Assembly (NCBI GenBank): GCA_030068075.1
Contig: CM057823.1
Coordinates: forward strand, 14,170,485 to 14,234,484
DNA length: 64,000 nucleotides
Origin: Paguma larvata
Lineage: Eukaryota > Chordata > Mammalia > Carnivora > Viverridae
Reading direction: 5' to 3'
Under the pieces are notes generated by a model that had not been told where the DNA came from, did not search any database, and saw only the letters and a program-made list of their open reading frames with translations. Shown here one piece after another: positions 22,150 to 33,707 of this stretch. How positions within the stretch are numbered: position 1 is the stretch's first letter; every line of letters begins with the position of its first letter. The translations under genes were made by a program, and so were the position numbers.

Positions 22150-23710
22150 TATTATAGTGGGAGCATTTACTCACACAACAGATATTGATTGGGAACACAA
22201 TGTGAGGAAGGCATGAGTATCGGTTAGGGAAATGGCAGTGAATAGGAGAGGCAGGATTGCTGTCCTATAGTCTAGTGGGAGACAAAAATAACCATGAACA
22301 AATAAAAAGATGATTTCAAGTAGAGAATGTTTGTCGACATGTGGAAAACAAAGTGTGTAAGGAGAAGAGAGAAGAACTGGGTTTAAGAGCTGCTTTAAGC
22401 TTGTGTGGTCAGATGAGGTCTGTCTCCGGAGGTGATGCTGAAGCTGAGAGGTAATCAGTGCTGCATTAATTATGCGGAAGTCTCAGGGAAAAGCATTCCA
22501 GGCAGAAGGAATCGCAAGTGCGAAGTCCCTGAGACAGGAACAAGCCAGGGCTGTCTGAGGGCTGAAATCAGGCCACTGTGACTGAGTGCAGTGAGCAAGC
22601 TGAGATGGGAGGTGAGGAATACAGGGCAAGTGGCTTTAATTTTGTTCAGTAATGTGATTAGAAACCATTAGCAAGATTTAAGCAAGAAGGTGTTACGGTG
22701 GGTTTCTACTTTTAAGAGATTATTTTGCCTGTCAGATAGAGAATGCATTATAGTAGGGCAAGTGTGGAAAAGTCTGGGAAGAAGTGGGATAGAAGTTCTT
22801 GCTGTGGTCTAGACAGGAGACCAGGACTTGGATCTGAGCTGCAGCAATGGTGAGATGTAGTCAGATTCTGGGATATATATTGAAGTTGAAGCCAATGGGA
22901 CTGGCTGATTGAATGTGGGGTACCCCTGAAAAAGAAGAGCCAAAGACAAATGATTTTTAAGATTCAGATGTGAGCAACTGGGTAGATGATGGAGCCACTG
23001 GCCTCACAAAGGAGCCCTGGGGGAGAAATGGACTTTGGAAGGACACCAAGAGTTTGCTTTTGGACATTTAAATTTGAGGTGTCTATTGGACATCTGGGCA
23101 GAGATGTCGTCTAGTCAGTTTCTTTAGGGGAAAGATAAGGACTAGAAAGAGCCATGAATATATAGATGGTGGGAGACCACAAGAGGTTACTGGTTAGAGT
23201 GTGGAGAAAAGAATGGGGGTGGGTGTTGCTGGTGAGAAAGGAGAGGAACAAAGGGAAGGGAAGGCAAGAGAAGAGATCCAGAGGTTGGATCCTGGGCAGG
23301 GGAGTTGGGGGGGCGGAGGGTGGGTCTAACATTAAGAGAGCAAGCAGGAAGACAGTGAGAAAAAGCAATAATGTGACAGGAGGAAAATTGAGAAAATGTG
23401 GTATCATGGGACCCTAGAGAAGCAAAAGTTTTAAGAAGGAGGGAAGAGTCAACTGTGATGATAGCTGCTGGGTTTTTTTGTAAGATGGATCAGAGAATGG
23501 ACTTCTGGATTAAGTAGGAGGAGGTCAGTAGTCCTACTCTCATGGAGGTGGGAATGAAGAAGCTGTCTGGGAGAAAATGGGAAGTGAGAAAATAGAGACA
23601 GTGATAATACATAATTTTTGAGAGATTTTACTCTAAGGGGAAACAGAGAGATGAGCCATGGTTGGATAGAATATAAGGTCAAGGAAAAGTTTTTGTTTCA
23701 TTTTTGTTGT
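22150..23710 (-). mobile_element. Long LINE-2 fragment (ORF2 C-terminal part and 3' end)
   Basis: On the minus strand about 1.5 kb follows the LINE-2 order. The 3' end is at 22170-22290. The 'cattccaggcagaaggaa' block is at 22496-22513. Further ORF2-derived blocks ('ttggacatttaaatttgagg' at 23060; 'aactgtgatgatagctgctg' at 23450) follow. These correspond to the region around and downstream of the reverse transcriptase active site, but frames are broken. Most genomic L2 copies are much shorter. Confidence 0.75.
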
Positions 23711-25825
23711 TAACATGAGCCTTTTCGAGTCAGGTGTACATATCAGCAAGGATGACACTAGAGTGAGGATTTCGATGGTGCAAAATGATGAGCAGTTCTC
23801 ACTGTCCTATGAGAAATCAGTCTGTGGTCCCCTGGAGAGTCAGACAGTGAGAACTGTTGTTGTGAACACTCCTGAGTTTCCATGGATGAAAACAAAGGCT
23901 TTTAGTTGGATTGGACAATGGGAGTGTGGCCACTAACAGCTTGACGTCATGGTCTTTTAACAACTCTTGGGGTGTGATATCATCAGTTGGCAGGAATCTT
24001 ACCGCCCAGGGAGACATACCGCTCATGCTGTGGCCCCTGGAGGAGTGGGAAACACTGGGTGACTCACCGAGCCTGGCGCTCCCTTGGGTGGGAGCCAAAC
24101 AGAGCGCCTTCTCCTTGGCACTACAACCTCGTGCCAATTCTGTGCCTCTCCCGAGATAACGTGGATGGGTCAGAGGTTTAGCATCATTGGCTTACTCAGC
24201 TGGGATCAGCCTCCTTTTACCTTTATCACCTGTTGTCCTTTTTGCCCTTACCAATCATTCCCTTTCAGGCAGGGGACACTCAGGAGGCATCAGGACTCTG
24301 TACGGGAGGGCTGGTTCCTTCCTCCGTCTCTTTCTTTCTCCTGAACTGCTCAGCCGTAAGTGGTCAAAAGGAGATATGTGGGTGCAGGTGGAACCAGTCA
24401 CACTCTACACATCAGTAAGATATGTTGCTACAGAGTTTGGCCCATGAGGATGGTTTCTCTAAAAGGGATAGACTATTTCTTCTCTCCCCACAAAGCCCCG
24501 AACTCTGGATTTTTCAAGTGCCTGGTAATGAACGTGGCAGAGCCAATGGCTATGCTCCAGACCCTAAGAGTAGGCAAGGGACCCAGATCCACCCGTAGAG
24601 TCCAGTTTGCCAGGAATCAACATTTGTTACCGTCTGACTGGAGAGCCCAGGGCTGCTTTCTAGACAACATGACAGGCTGCATCTCCAGCCCTCTCTGAAC
24701 AACTGCCTCGGCCTTACCCACAAATCTGCCGGCAAGGGTGCACTCCCATAGCAGGGTGCCCTGGCTGAGAAATGTACATCCGGGTACTGTTCTAGACTAA
24801 CTTGCAGGGCTACAACACTCAGAGCCAGGCATGGTTAAAATGAAGTTTGCTTACTCAACACAGAGCTTTGAGGATTGCTGTTACTGTACGAAGCCACTTG
24901 GGCAAATACTACAAAGCACAGCTGTGGGGTGCCTTGTAGCGAAACTGCCTTCTCTTTGCTTTCACAGGAGCTTGGGTCTGAATGAGAGAGCTCCAGAGGC
25001 CGCCGGGACACAATAGAAAGAAAGATCAGATGTCACCATGTAAGAATTAAATAACCTGCGACTCTAGGAGATACCAGTGAGGCAGGAAGTCAAAGGAACA
25101 GCCCTGTGCTGGCAGGTTCCAGACTGAAATCTTGTCGGGTCTTTTTTTTTTTTTTCTTTTTTAATTCTTGAGGGACTGGGGCAAAGCCATTACTGTGGAA
25201 TTGCAGAGAGGTTGATGTAATAATTTATAAGCTATATCAATTGAAATAGTAATTTGGCCATGGTTTGTGAGTCATAATAGAATAATAACGTTGTACCCAT
25301 CACACAAATAATTATGAATGGGAAAGAGCGTGACAAGGACAGAACATTTAAATCCCAATGAGCAAAATAATAGAAGCAGGAAGTTCTGGAAGGGTGCATT
25401 TATTTGGCCTCTGCATGTTCTCATTGAAGTGGACTCTCTCCTACCCCTTCAGCTAAATGCAAAACCTCGTGCTGATGGTTGACCAGGACACATGGGAAAG
25501 GCTCAGCAAAGTGAAGTTGGGGACAGTCACATCCTGATTCCAGTGCAAAGACCCGAGGGGATGTGTAAGGTGTTCTCAGTGTTGGAAACCGTTACGAGGT
25601 CCCTGGGGGCTTGCTTAGCGGATGCGTTCAGCTACCATGGAATTTCTAAACCACTTGGCTTTAAACAACCCTTTGGCATCCCAGAGGGGACCTGTACGTG
25701 GAAGAAATGGTGAAGCTGACCTTCGGCAGATGCCCTGTCCTTTGCCTTCCCTTCTCCCTCCTATAACTAGCACCCTCATAAGTGCTCATGCCTTTGAGGA
25801 AGCAGAGGGCCCCTTTGGAAAGCAG
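23711..25825. other. Unassigned interval, including an AT-rich candidate conserved segment
   Basis: No repeat is called except a T-rich run at 25142-25163. Overlapping frames of 60-112 codons (23715-24735) lie on both strands without domains. 25165-25400 is AT-rich, non-repetitive and contains TAATTT/ATAATTA motifs. Confidence 0.4.
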
Positions 25826-25930
25826 TACTAGTTTGGGCTAGCAGCCTGGGCTTGAGACCCAGCACCACGGACTGGCTGTGTGACCTTGAGCAAGTTATTT
25901 CACGTCTCCAGGCTCATGTTTACTCATCTT

Positions 25931-26781
25931 TAAGATGGGGTTTTATTTTATTCTTTTTTCTTTTTTTAAAAAATAATTTATCGTCAAATTGGTTCCCATA
26001 CAACACCCAGTGCTCATCCCAACAAGTGCCCTCCTCTGTGCCCGTCACTCACTCTCCCCCCTCCTGCATCCCCCTCTCCCCTCAGTTTGTTCTTAGTCTT
26101 TGAGAGTCTCTTATGTTTTGTCTCCCTCCCTCTCTGTGTTTTTTCTACTTTTCCCCTTTTCCCTTCTCCCATGGTTTTCTGCTAAGTCTCTTAAAATGCA
26201 CCTATGCATGGAAACATATGGTATCTGTCTTTTTCTGACTTATTTCACTTAGCATAATACCCTCCAGTTCCATCCATGTTGCTACACATGGCCAGATTTC
26301 ATTCTTTCTCATTGCCACGTAGTATTCCATTGTGTATATATACCACATCTTCTTTATCCACTCGTCAGTTGATGGGCACTTGGTCTCTTTCCATGATTTG
26401 GCTATTGTCGAAAGTGCTGCTATGCACATTGGGGTACACGTGCCCCTATGCATCAGCACTCCTGTGTCTTCTGGGTAGATTCCTAGCAGTGCTATTGCTG
26501 GGTCATAGGGTAGCTCTATTTTCATTTTTTTGAGGAACCTCCACACCATTTTCCAGAGCAGCTGCACTAGTTTGCATTCCCACCAACAGTGTAGGAGGGT
26601 GCCTGCTTCTCCACATCCCCGCCAGCATCTATAGTTTCCTGATTTATTCATTTTAGCCACTCTAACCAGTGTGAAGTGGTATCTCAGAGTGGTTTTGATT
26701 TGTATTTCCCTGATGATGAGTGACACTGAGCATCATTTCATGTGTCTGTTGGCCATCTGGATGTCATAAGATGGGGTTTTA
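25931..26781 (-). mobile_element. Young 5'-truncated carnivore LINE-1 with perfect target-site duplication
   Basis: The perfect 15-base duplication 'taagatggggtttta' flanks the element (25931-25945 and 26767-26781). The T-rich 3' end is at the left (about 25946-25975), followed by the C-rich complement of the 3' UTR (26020-26190) and the ORF2 end. 5' truncation is at 26766. Low divergence and the intact duplication suggest a comparatively recent event. Confidence 0.95.
26202..26726 (-). pseudogene. LINE-1 ORF2 C-terminal fragment, 174 codons open
   Basis: This is the longest open frame in the window. It encodes the carboxyl end of LINE-1 ORF2 and keeps the CX3CX7HX4C cysteine motif ('[18 protein letters not shown]', about residues 34-51). 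Downstream it keeps '[13 protein letters not shown]' and 'YYVAMRKNEIW'. An in-frame stop lies just upstream. The endonuclease and reverse transcriptase domains are absent because the copy is 5'-truncated, so no active protein is possible. Confidence 0.9.
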
Positions 26782-26976
26782 AATAGCTGCTTCGTAGGGT
26801 TGCCATGATAACTTACTGATCAAATACATGTAAGGTACTTAGTACAGTTCTTATCATGAAGGGCACTCAATGTATGTGCTGTTTCAAGTTTTGACAAATC
26901 TAGAGCCACTGACAAGTTAGTGTGTTTCTGAGCAGATCTCCCAAAAGTGCTTGCGCGTTAGGAACAGGTGGGTTGT

Positions 26977-27200
26977 GGGGGGCGCCTGGGTGGCTCAGTT
27001 GGTTAAGCATCCAACTTTGGGTCAGGTCGTGATCTCATGCTTTGTGAGTTCGAGCCCCATGTCGGGCTCTTTGTTGTTCTCACAAAGCCTGCTTTGGATC
27101 CTCTGTCCCTCTCTCTCTGCCCCTCCTCTGCTCATTCTTGCTCTCTCTCTCTCTCTCTCTCTCTCTCAAAAATAAATAAATAAACGTTTTTTAAAAAGGG
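26977..27200 (+). mobile_element. CAN/SINEC SINE, young feliform subfamily
   Basis: Near-consensus SINE with a long (CT)n tract (27139-27167) and an AAATAAATAAAC tail. The flanks 'ggaacaggtgggttg' and 'ggagcaggtgggtcg' form a slightly diverged target-site duplication. Confidence 0.95.
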
Positions 27201-27696
27201 GAGGAGCAGGTGGGTCGGAGAGCCAATGTCGAACCCAAAGAAATGAATCCCTGATCCTGACCTTCCAAAGCCTGTGCCCGCTGGGGGGCCTCTTAGGCGC
27301 CTTCGAATGGTGACAAAGTCTTTTTTTCTTGGACATAAGGTCATCCTTGGCTCCAGATTCCTGGGTGCGCTTTGTGTGACTGGTTGGGATACCGCATCTT
27401 GTCCACATGCCCTTTGAGGAGCCAGCGAGGAATCCAGAAACTGGATTTACTGAGAGCCGCAGAGAGTGGACCTAGATTCCCCCAGAGCCCCCTCTCACTA
27501 CGAGTCTGGGGCTCCCTCCAGCAACGAGGGGCCTCCTTCAGGTGTTTGGACTCAGCAGGGCCACTGCTCCTACCCAGTCTAAGTAGTCTTGCTCTATTCC
27601 TTTGTACACAAAAGGCACATCTATACCCCAGGATTCATGTCAGGGAAAAAAATAACCAATTAATATAATTTGACTTTGCTTGGTCCTTGATGGCTG

Positions 27697-27718
27697 GTTG
27701 ATTGATTGATTGATCGAT
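27697..27718. repeat. (GATT)n short tandem repeat
   Basis: About five GATT units with one substitution. Confidence 0.85.
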
Positions 27719-27744
27719 ATTAGTGCTTTTTGAGTCACAATGGC

Positions 27745-27775
27745 AACAAACAAACAAACAAACAAGCAAACAAAG
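27745..27775. repeat. (CAAA)n short tandem repeat
   Basis: About seven CAAA units, one of them GCAAA. Confidence 0.88.
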
Positions 27776-28250
27776 ATTAATGACGTCCAAAGGTCGTATT
27801 TTCACAAATGCTTTGAGCAAGTTTGAGGGGACGCAGAGGGAAATCATGCTTTATACTGGGATCCATCAGTTCGCTTGTGCTGCCGGAACACATTATAAGA
27901 AAGCAGGTGGCTTGAGACAGTAGAAGTGTATCCTCTCGCAGTTCTAGAAGCCAGAAGTCTGAAATCAAGAGGCAGCAGGGCCGTACTTCCTCCAGAGTCC
28001 CTATGGGAGACTCCTTCCTTGCCCTTTATTTCAGCTTCTGGTGGGCCCAGGTATCTCCTGGCTCCCGGCCACATACCTCCAACCTGTGCCCGTCTCTTCA
28101 CATGGCCTTCTCTTCAGTGTCTCTCTGTGGGCCAACCTCCTTCTTTTTTCTCTTACATTGGACTTAGGGCCCTCCCTAAAGCCAGGGTAATCCCAAGATC
28201 CATAACTAATTACATCTGTGAAGACCCTATTTCAACAAGGTCAGAATCAG

Positions 28251-28628
28251 ACCTATAGATAGAAACGAAACTGATGGTTGTCAGAGGGAAGTGGGTGGTG
28301 TGGTAATGGGCAAAATGGCCATGGGGAGACGGAGATAGGGACTTCCAGTTATGGCATGAATGTCATGAGAATAAAAGGTACAGCACAGGGAATAGAGTCA
28401 GTAGTACTGTAATGGCACTGTGTGGTGACAGACAGTAGCTACACACTTGGGGAGCACAGCATAATGTATAATTGTTGAGTCATTATGTTGTACACCTGAA
28501 ATTAATGTAACATCATGTGTCAACTATACTCAAATTTAAAAAAAATATAAGGTAAGACTTGAATTCTACTCCTGAAACAAATGCTACACTATATGTTAAC
28601 TAACTTGAATTTAATTTAAAAAAATTTG
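28251..28628 (+). mobile_element. Carnivore LINE-1 3' end
   Basis: Sense 3' UTR of LINE-1: 'tatgttgtacacctgaaatt', then 'acactatatgttaactaact' and an A-rich end. It inserted into the surrounding LTR. A diverged duplication is visible at 28236-28250 and 28896-28911. No coding part is present. Confidence 0.85.
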
Positions 28629-28825
28629 GGGGTGTCTGGGTGGCTCAGTTGGCTAAGCATCTGACTTCAGCTCAGATCATGATCTCGCGGTTTGTGAGTT
28701 TGAGCCCCATGTTGGGCTCTGTGCTGACAGCTCAGAGCCTGGAGCCTGCTCCCTCTCTCTCTGCCCTTCCCCCAGTTGCGCTCTGTCTCTGTCTCTCTCA
28801 AAAATAAATAAGCATTAAAAAATTA
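28629..28825 (+). mobile_element. CAN/SINEC SINE with small deletion
   Basis: SINE in the A-rich end of the LINE-1. It lacks the 'ttcagattctgtgtct' block between 'gcctgct' and the CT tract. The tail is followed by unusually A-rich sequence up to 28895. Confidence 0.94.
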
Positions 28826-28962
28826 TAAACAATTAAGAAAACTAAAAAAAAAACAAAAAATAAATTAAAAATTTGTTTGTTTAAAAAAAATACAAAATAA
28901 GGTTACATTCTGAGGTTCCGAGTGGACGTGAATTTTGGGAGAACACTACTGAACATACTACA

Positions 28963-30397
28963 TCAGAGAATATATAAGTTAGTAAGAGAGAGAAGACAAC
29001 AGTGAGTAGCTAGAATATGAGGCAAAACATGTGTTCTATGAGAGACTTGCAAGGAGTTATGGGCATAAAAAGGAAAGGATGTTTCCATTCCGCAGATCTG
29101 GAGGAAACTGGTAGATAGAGTAACTTAAGAAATAGGCCTAGTCAGATGAGAGACAGTTTACCGGTAGGACATTTCTGGAAGGGGAAAAAGCCTGAGGACA
29201 AAAACAGAGAAAACAGGGAAATGTGGGATTCTGCTTTCATTATTCTTTTGAATGATCATTGGCCACTTTGTATGTGGCTTGCACCTTGATCACAAGTGTC
29301 AGTTGTGCACACCAGTCAGTTAATATTTATTGACCGGTAACACGAAAAAGCTTAACTCCGCCTCTCCATTTGAAATTCTTGAATCGCTAAGCTAACCTTT
29401 GCGGTCGCATGCATTCTTCTTCACCGACAGGCACTAAATAATATAATCAATGTAATGATGACAATAAAACTAATTCAGATAAACAGCTAATTAAAGTTGA
29501 GCCTAGAAGGGTAAACAGCCCTCATTACTAAATTGACTAATTGTTTTCTCTATTCCTGGGACAAATTCCCACTTTGCTGTCCTATCATGCAACAAGTTGA
29601 GGGTTTATAGTGTGCAGGGTACTGACTAGGGAAATCAGTAATGAACAGCATAGAACAGTCCCTGTTCTGTCCTGGTCACAGGTGAACACATAACCCAGAT
29701 GCTCATAGGTCACCCACTGGTGACTACAACAGGAGGTCCTGTGTCTTTTTTTCATGCCCAAATTATGAGGACTCTGGGTTCCCACCTGTCAACTTCCCAA
29801 GGGCCTCGTTGAACAGATATTCACAAACAGTCCTAAGGTTGCCTACCTTGGTTCGGGAGCGGTCCTGCCTGCCCTTTGCTGAATGCCAGTGCTGGAGGCC
29901 AGAAAGCCAGGGACCTAAACTCCTCACCTGTCTCGTAAGTGCCACTTCCAGATTGTGCTGCGGGCAGGAGGAGGAGCCTGGGGTCATGGCCCGCCCTGCC
30001 TAAGTCATCCTGGCTTTCTGCAGAGACTGTTCTCTGCTACCAGGGTCCTGCTCTCCTAGGCACGGTCCAGTCTCTGTTTAGCATCTGAGATGCCCATGGG
30101 CTTAAGCTTCTGCTCGGTCACTTGGTGGTCTAAGTTCTGTCTCCTGCACTTGCGCTCGGCCTCCCCTGGGAACACCCATCGCTTCTCCGCTCTCATTGGC
30201 AGGCGCTGTCCAGCGAATGGCACTAAGTGGACAATGTCTCAGAATCTCAGGGAACCACAAAATGCGAGGGATTTCATTAACCAATTGCTCCGACTGCTTC
30301 TTTTAAAGAGGTTAAAAGAGATTTTTCCAAGGCCATACATACAACTGGATAATTTTATTGATACTTAACTTTATTATCAGTCTGTTGTATAACCACC
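28963..30397. other. Unassigned interval with TAAT-rich stretch
   Basis: No repeat is called with confidence. 29430-29570 is AT-rich and carries several TAAT/ATTA homeodomain-type cores including 'gctaattaaag'. 29600-29700 may be an old antisense L2 or MIR. A 92-codon frame (30090-30368) has no domain. Confidence 0.4.
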
Positions 30398-30839
30398 CTT
30401 GAGCTGATATGAAAGAGCACTGCAAACCGGGCGACTTCAATGACAGAAATGTGTCGACTTACATTTCTGGGGACCAGAAGGCTGAGGTCACTGTGTCCGC
30501 AGAATTGGCTCCTTCTACGTTGGGTCTCTTCCATGCCTATCCCGTAGTATCTGGCATTTCGCTGGCCATCTGTGGTGTCCTTGGCTCGTAGATGATGTTT
30601 CGTCTTGATATTTGCCCTCATCATCATGTGGCGTTCTCTCTATGTATATCTGTGTCCAAACTCACCCTTTGTATGAGAACACCAGTCAGATGAGATCGGG
30701 GGTCCTCCCTACTCCAGGTGACCTCATCTAACGAGTTATATCTGCAGCGACCCTATTCCCCAACTAGGTCAGCTCCGAGATACTGGGGGGTCAGGACTTC
30801 AACATCTGAATATTAGGGGATGCGATTCAACCTCTAACA
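30398..30839 (-). mobile_element. MLT1-type LTR (ERVL-MaLR)
   Basis: Antisense solitary LTR with blocks 'gacagaaatgtgtcgac', 'catttctggggaccagaag' and 'ggtcaggacttcaacatctg', ending 'caacctctaaca'. It is about 440 bases, strongly diverged, and lacks retroviral internal sequence. Confidence 0.8.
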
Positions 30840-30990
30840 TCCGTCCTCACTCAGATCAAAGGATAGTGTGGTGTGCACAGTCCCCTCCACATGATCAGAA
30901 TCTGTCAAGATAAAAAGATCATGAATTCACAGAAGCCCACACAACTGTTTTGTGGCAGAGGTGTCCTGTGTTTACCTTAAAACATGTGTC

Positions 30991-31209
30991 TGGAGTGCCT
31001 ACACGGCTCAGTCGGTTAAGCGTCCCAATTTGGCTCAGGTCATGATCTCAAAGTTCGTGGGTTTGAGGCCCACATCGGGCTCTGTGCTGACAGCTTGGAG
31101 CCTGGAACCTGTTTCGGAATCTGTGTCTCCCTCTCTCTGTCCCTCCCCTACTTGCACTCTGTCTCTGTCTCTGTCTCTCTCAAACCTAAATAAACATTAA
31201 AAAAAAAAA
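30991..31209 (+). mobile_element. CAN/SINEC SINE
   Basis: Head modified ('ggagtgcctacacggctcag') but body and tail are typical. 'catgtgtc' before the element and 'aatgtgtc' after the A tail suggest a target-site duplication. Confidence 0.92.
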
Positions 31210-31964
31210 ATGTGTCAACCTTCCAAACAAACTCCATCTTCTTTCTCTCTTTTAAACTAGTTTGCATCAAAAACGTGTAAAGAGGGCTCCTCCACATCAA
31301 CACCTCTCTGGAAATACAGGGTTGTCTAAGTGCAGAGGGTGCAATCGGAACCCTGAGCCCTTTCAGGGAGCACGGCCAACGTAGACGCTTTCCGTGGCCA
31401 GCCACTTTCATTCCAGCCTCGCATTCAGAGCCTCCCCCAGAAGCCACTGACATTTATTTAGAAACTAATTGTGCTGCGGTTTGGGACCTGAAATGGAAAA
31501 AGATCAGTTCACATTGCAATCCATCTTGGAATGAAACGGCTGTTGTGGCAGCAGAAGAAAATTGTTCCATTAAGTCAAAGGCAAACCTCAATTCAAAGGA
31601 CAGAAAGGCCAGAGCCTTGAGCTGAGGGGCTCTGTGTCTCAGCCATGACTGCCTTTTAATAGCACTGCAGTCACCATGACACTCAGCTCCTGCGCCTGTA
31701 ATACCCCCTTTCTCTCCCTCCCTTTCCTGTAACAGTTACTTCTAATTATCCGTAAGCACTTTAACCACAGCTACAGTCTATTCTCACACTGGTTTGACCC
31801 TCCTCTTCTAAGAAAGCAATGCCTCCCCCTCTACCATTCGGGGCTGTCTCCATCCTCTGAACTATGACCGCATTTAAAGTCTGGACCCCCTCCTCCCACA
31901 CCCAGAAGAAAACCTCGTCGGATACCCATTTGGCTGCACACACACATATATCTGGATTTCCCCC
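31210..31964. other. Unassigned interval
   Basis: 31480-31620 is non-repetitive with ordinary composition and could be conserved DNA. A 101-codon minus-strand frame (31148-31453) overlaps the SINE end and is not credible as a gene. Confidence 0.4.
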
Positions 31965-32075
31965 GAGAGTGTATTAGGAATGCAGAATGTTGAGCTCTAC
32001 CCAGACCTGCTGAACCAGAATCTGTATCTAAAGATGCCCTGTGAGTGGAATACACGCTAAGTTCTAGAAGCATGC
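31965..32075. mobile_element. MER5-like hAT fragment
   Basis: 'ggaatgcagaatgttgagct', 'cagacctgctgaaccagaat' and an 'agttctagaagcatg' end match the MER5A/B layout in diverged form. Confidence 0.7.
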
Positions 32076-32429
32076 TCTCGTAGGATTAGGGCTGGGCACA
32101 GGCCCTCGATAGCTCACTGTCAAGCCTGTGAATGACTCCTTCTTATCTCTCTGGCACATATTTCGTCCTCACTAAGCTGGGACCGTTAGTGATCATAGAA
32201 TGCAAACCACCGTTAGCCTTCGTTATTTGCCTCCCCAGACCCGCCGAGTTCTCTACAAAACAATCATCATTTTGATATGACTCGGAGGATGGTCAATCTG
32301 AATCAAACGTAAGCACTGGATTTCCTGCTGTTTTGGACTCTCTGCGTCATCGTTATGACAGCTCTAGTACATTGGGCGTATATAGAAAGTTAAACACCAA
32401 CTTTCTATATGTTTAAAATTGAGGATTAG
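32076..32429. other. Unassigned interval
   Basis: Nothing recognised. Confidence 0.4.
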
Positions 32430-32545
32430 AGAATGTTAGCTGTGAAAGGGAACACAGGGGTCATTAAGATCAACCTCCTCACTTGACAGATGAGGAAACC
32501 AAGTCACGGTAGAGTCTTAGCCTTACACAAGTTCGCGTGTCCCAG
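32430..32545 (-). mobile_element. MIR-class SINE fragment
   Basis: 'cacttgacagatgaggaaac' is the antisense signature of the MIR/core-SINE 'tttcctcatctgtaaaat' region. The surrounding sequence is too diverged to name a subfamily. Confidence 0.5.
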
Positions 32546-33236
32546 AGGGTCAGGAAGCTGCACCTTTGGGCTCTGGCGTGTTCTGTGCCCCAGCATACGG
32601 ATTCACGCTGCCCTGGGCTGCTTAGCAGATCGCACGAGTTGTCTGGCCTGGTCACTTCTCTCCAGCCAAGCGGGGAGGACTGGAAGCTGAACGGGGCCGC
32701 CTTCTGCTGTATCCTACCCTCTAAGCTCTGCCCCGAGCTCCCTGGTGCAAGTGGACAGTGAATGAAATGAGAGCCTTCATTGTGCATTCTCGCTATCATA
32801 ATAAAACGCTGCGTAAGGTGTCTGCCAGCCTGTCCCAGGTACAAGGGACCTCAAACGGGCACATCTGATCCGACGTCCAGAAACACTGAGAGGACCCACC
32901 ACCTCCAGATCACTCAATGCAGACGCGGCTTTGCTTCCCCATCTTCTGTGTGTTTTCACAGCACCGAAAAGCCGCCAGCAGCAGGGACACTCGGGAATCA
33001 AGCTCCCAGACTCTGAGTAGTTAACTCATTTGACTAAGCGAGGGGCAGGAGGTTGCCCCTAGAGGGCAAAGACTATGGGTCTTCCTGAATGTCATGGACC
33101 TTGGGCACATCGAACTCTCTAAGTCTATAGCTCCCCAAAAGCCATTGTGGCCTCATCGCCACCAGCCTCACATTCACCCCCATGTTCTGTGTCTGTTACT
33201 AATACCCACTGTTAGCTTTTTTCTTTTTTTTTACTT
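32546..33236. other. Unassigned interval, moderately CpG-rich
   Basis: CpG density is above background from about 32530 to 33000 by eye. A 121-codon minus-strand frame (32479-32844) and two plus-strand frames overlap here without domains. Confidence 0.4.
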
Positions 33237-33446
33237 AAAACTTTTTTTTAACATTTATTTTTGAGGGACAGAGTGTGAGCAGGGGAAGGGCAGAGAGAGA
33301 GAGAGAGGCAGATGCAGAATCTGAAGCAGGCTCCAGGCTCTGAGACATCAGCACAGAGCCCGACTCGGGGCTCGAACTCACAGACCGTGAGATCATGACC
33401 TGAGCTGAAGTCAGCCGCTTAACCGACTGAGCCACACAGGCGCCCC
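33237..33446 (-). mobile_element. CAN/SINEC SINE, young feliform subfamily
   Basis: Minus-strand copy with 'aagcaggctccaggctctg' and the head complement 'caggcgcccc' at the right end. The T-rich tail is at the left. Confidence 0.94.
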
Positions 33447-33707
33447 TGGATTTTTTCACTGATAAGCATCCTGAGGCCCAGAGACTGAGTGATCTTTATC
33501 CCAATGAAATCAAGTGAAAATATACATTGAGGAGGAGCAGAAATCATGAAGTATGAAGCCTGAAAAGTACGTGGAAGGCAGAAAGGAGGATGACCTAGAG
33601 ATGGCCCAGGAATAAATACGCAATATTTATACTATATCTCCCAATAAATATTTATTTAAACCCTTATGGAAGTATTTCATTTACCTTAAGTAAATAAAAT
33701 AAAAATA
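33447..33707. other. Unassigned spacer between two SINEs
   Basis: AT-rich, with TATTTAT-type words near 33610-33650. No gene seen. Confidence 0.4.

Larger units (their letters stand above)
25826..26885 (+). mobile_element. MIR SINE split by a LINE-1
   Basis: Left arm 25826-25945 carries the tRNA-related part and core ('ctggctgtgtgaccttgagc'). Right arm 26767-26885 continues with the MIR 3' part ('aaggtacttagtacagttc'). The two arms join without loss once the intervening LINE-1 and one duplicate copy are removed. Confidence 0.9.
27201..27861. other. Unassigned interval with tetranucleotide repeats
   Basis: Contains a (GATT)n tract at 27697-27718 and a (CAAA)n tract at 27745-27775. A 98-codon plus-strand frame (27372-27668) has no known domain. 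Confidence 0.45.
27862..28962 (-). mobile_element. MLT1-type LTR carrying nested LINE-1 and SINE
   Basis: Left arm 27862-28250 and right arm 28895-28962 are the two parts of one antisense MLT1-class LTR. The left arm ends in 'gaagaccctatttcaacaag', and the right arm resumes at the matching place with 'aaaataaggttacattctga' and ends 'gaacatactaca'. The inserted block lies between. Confidence 0.82.
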
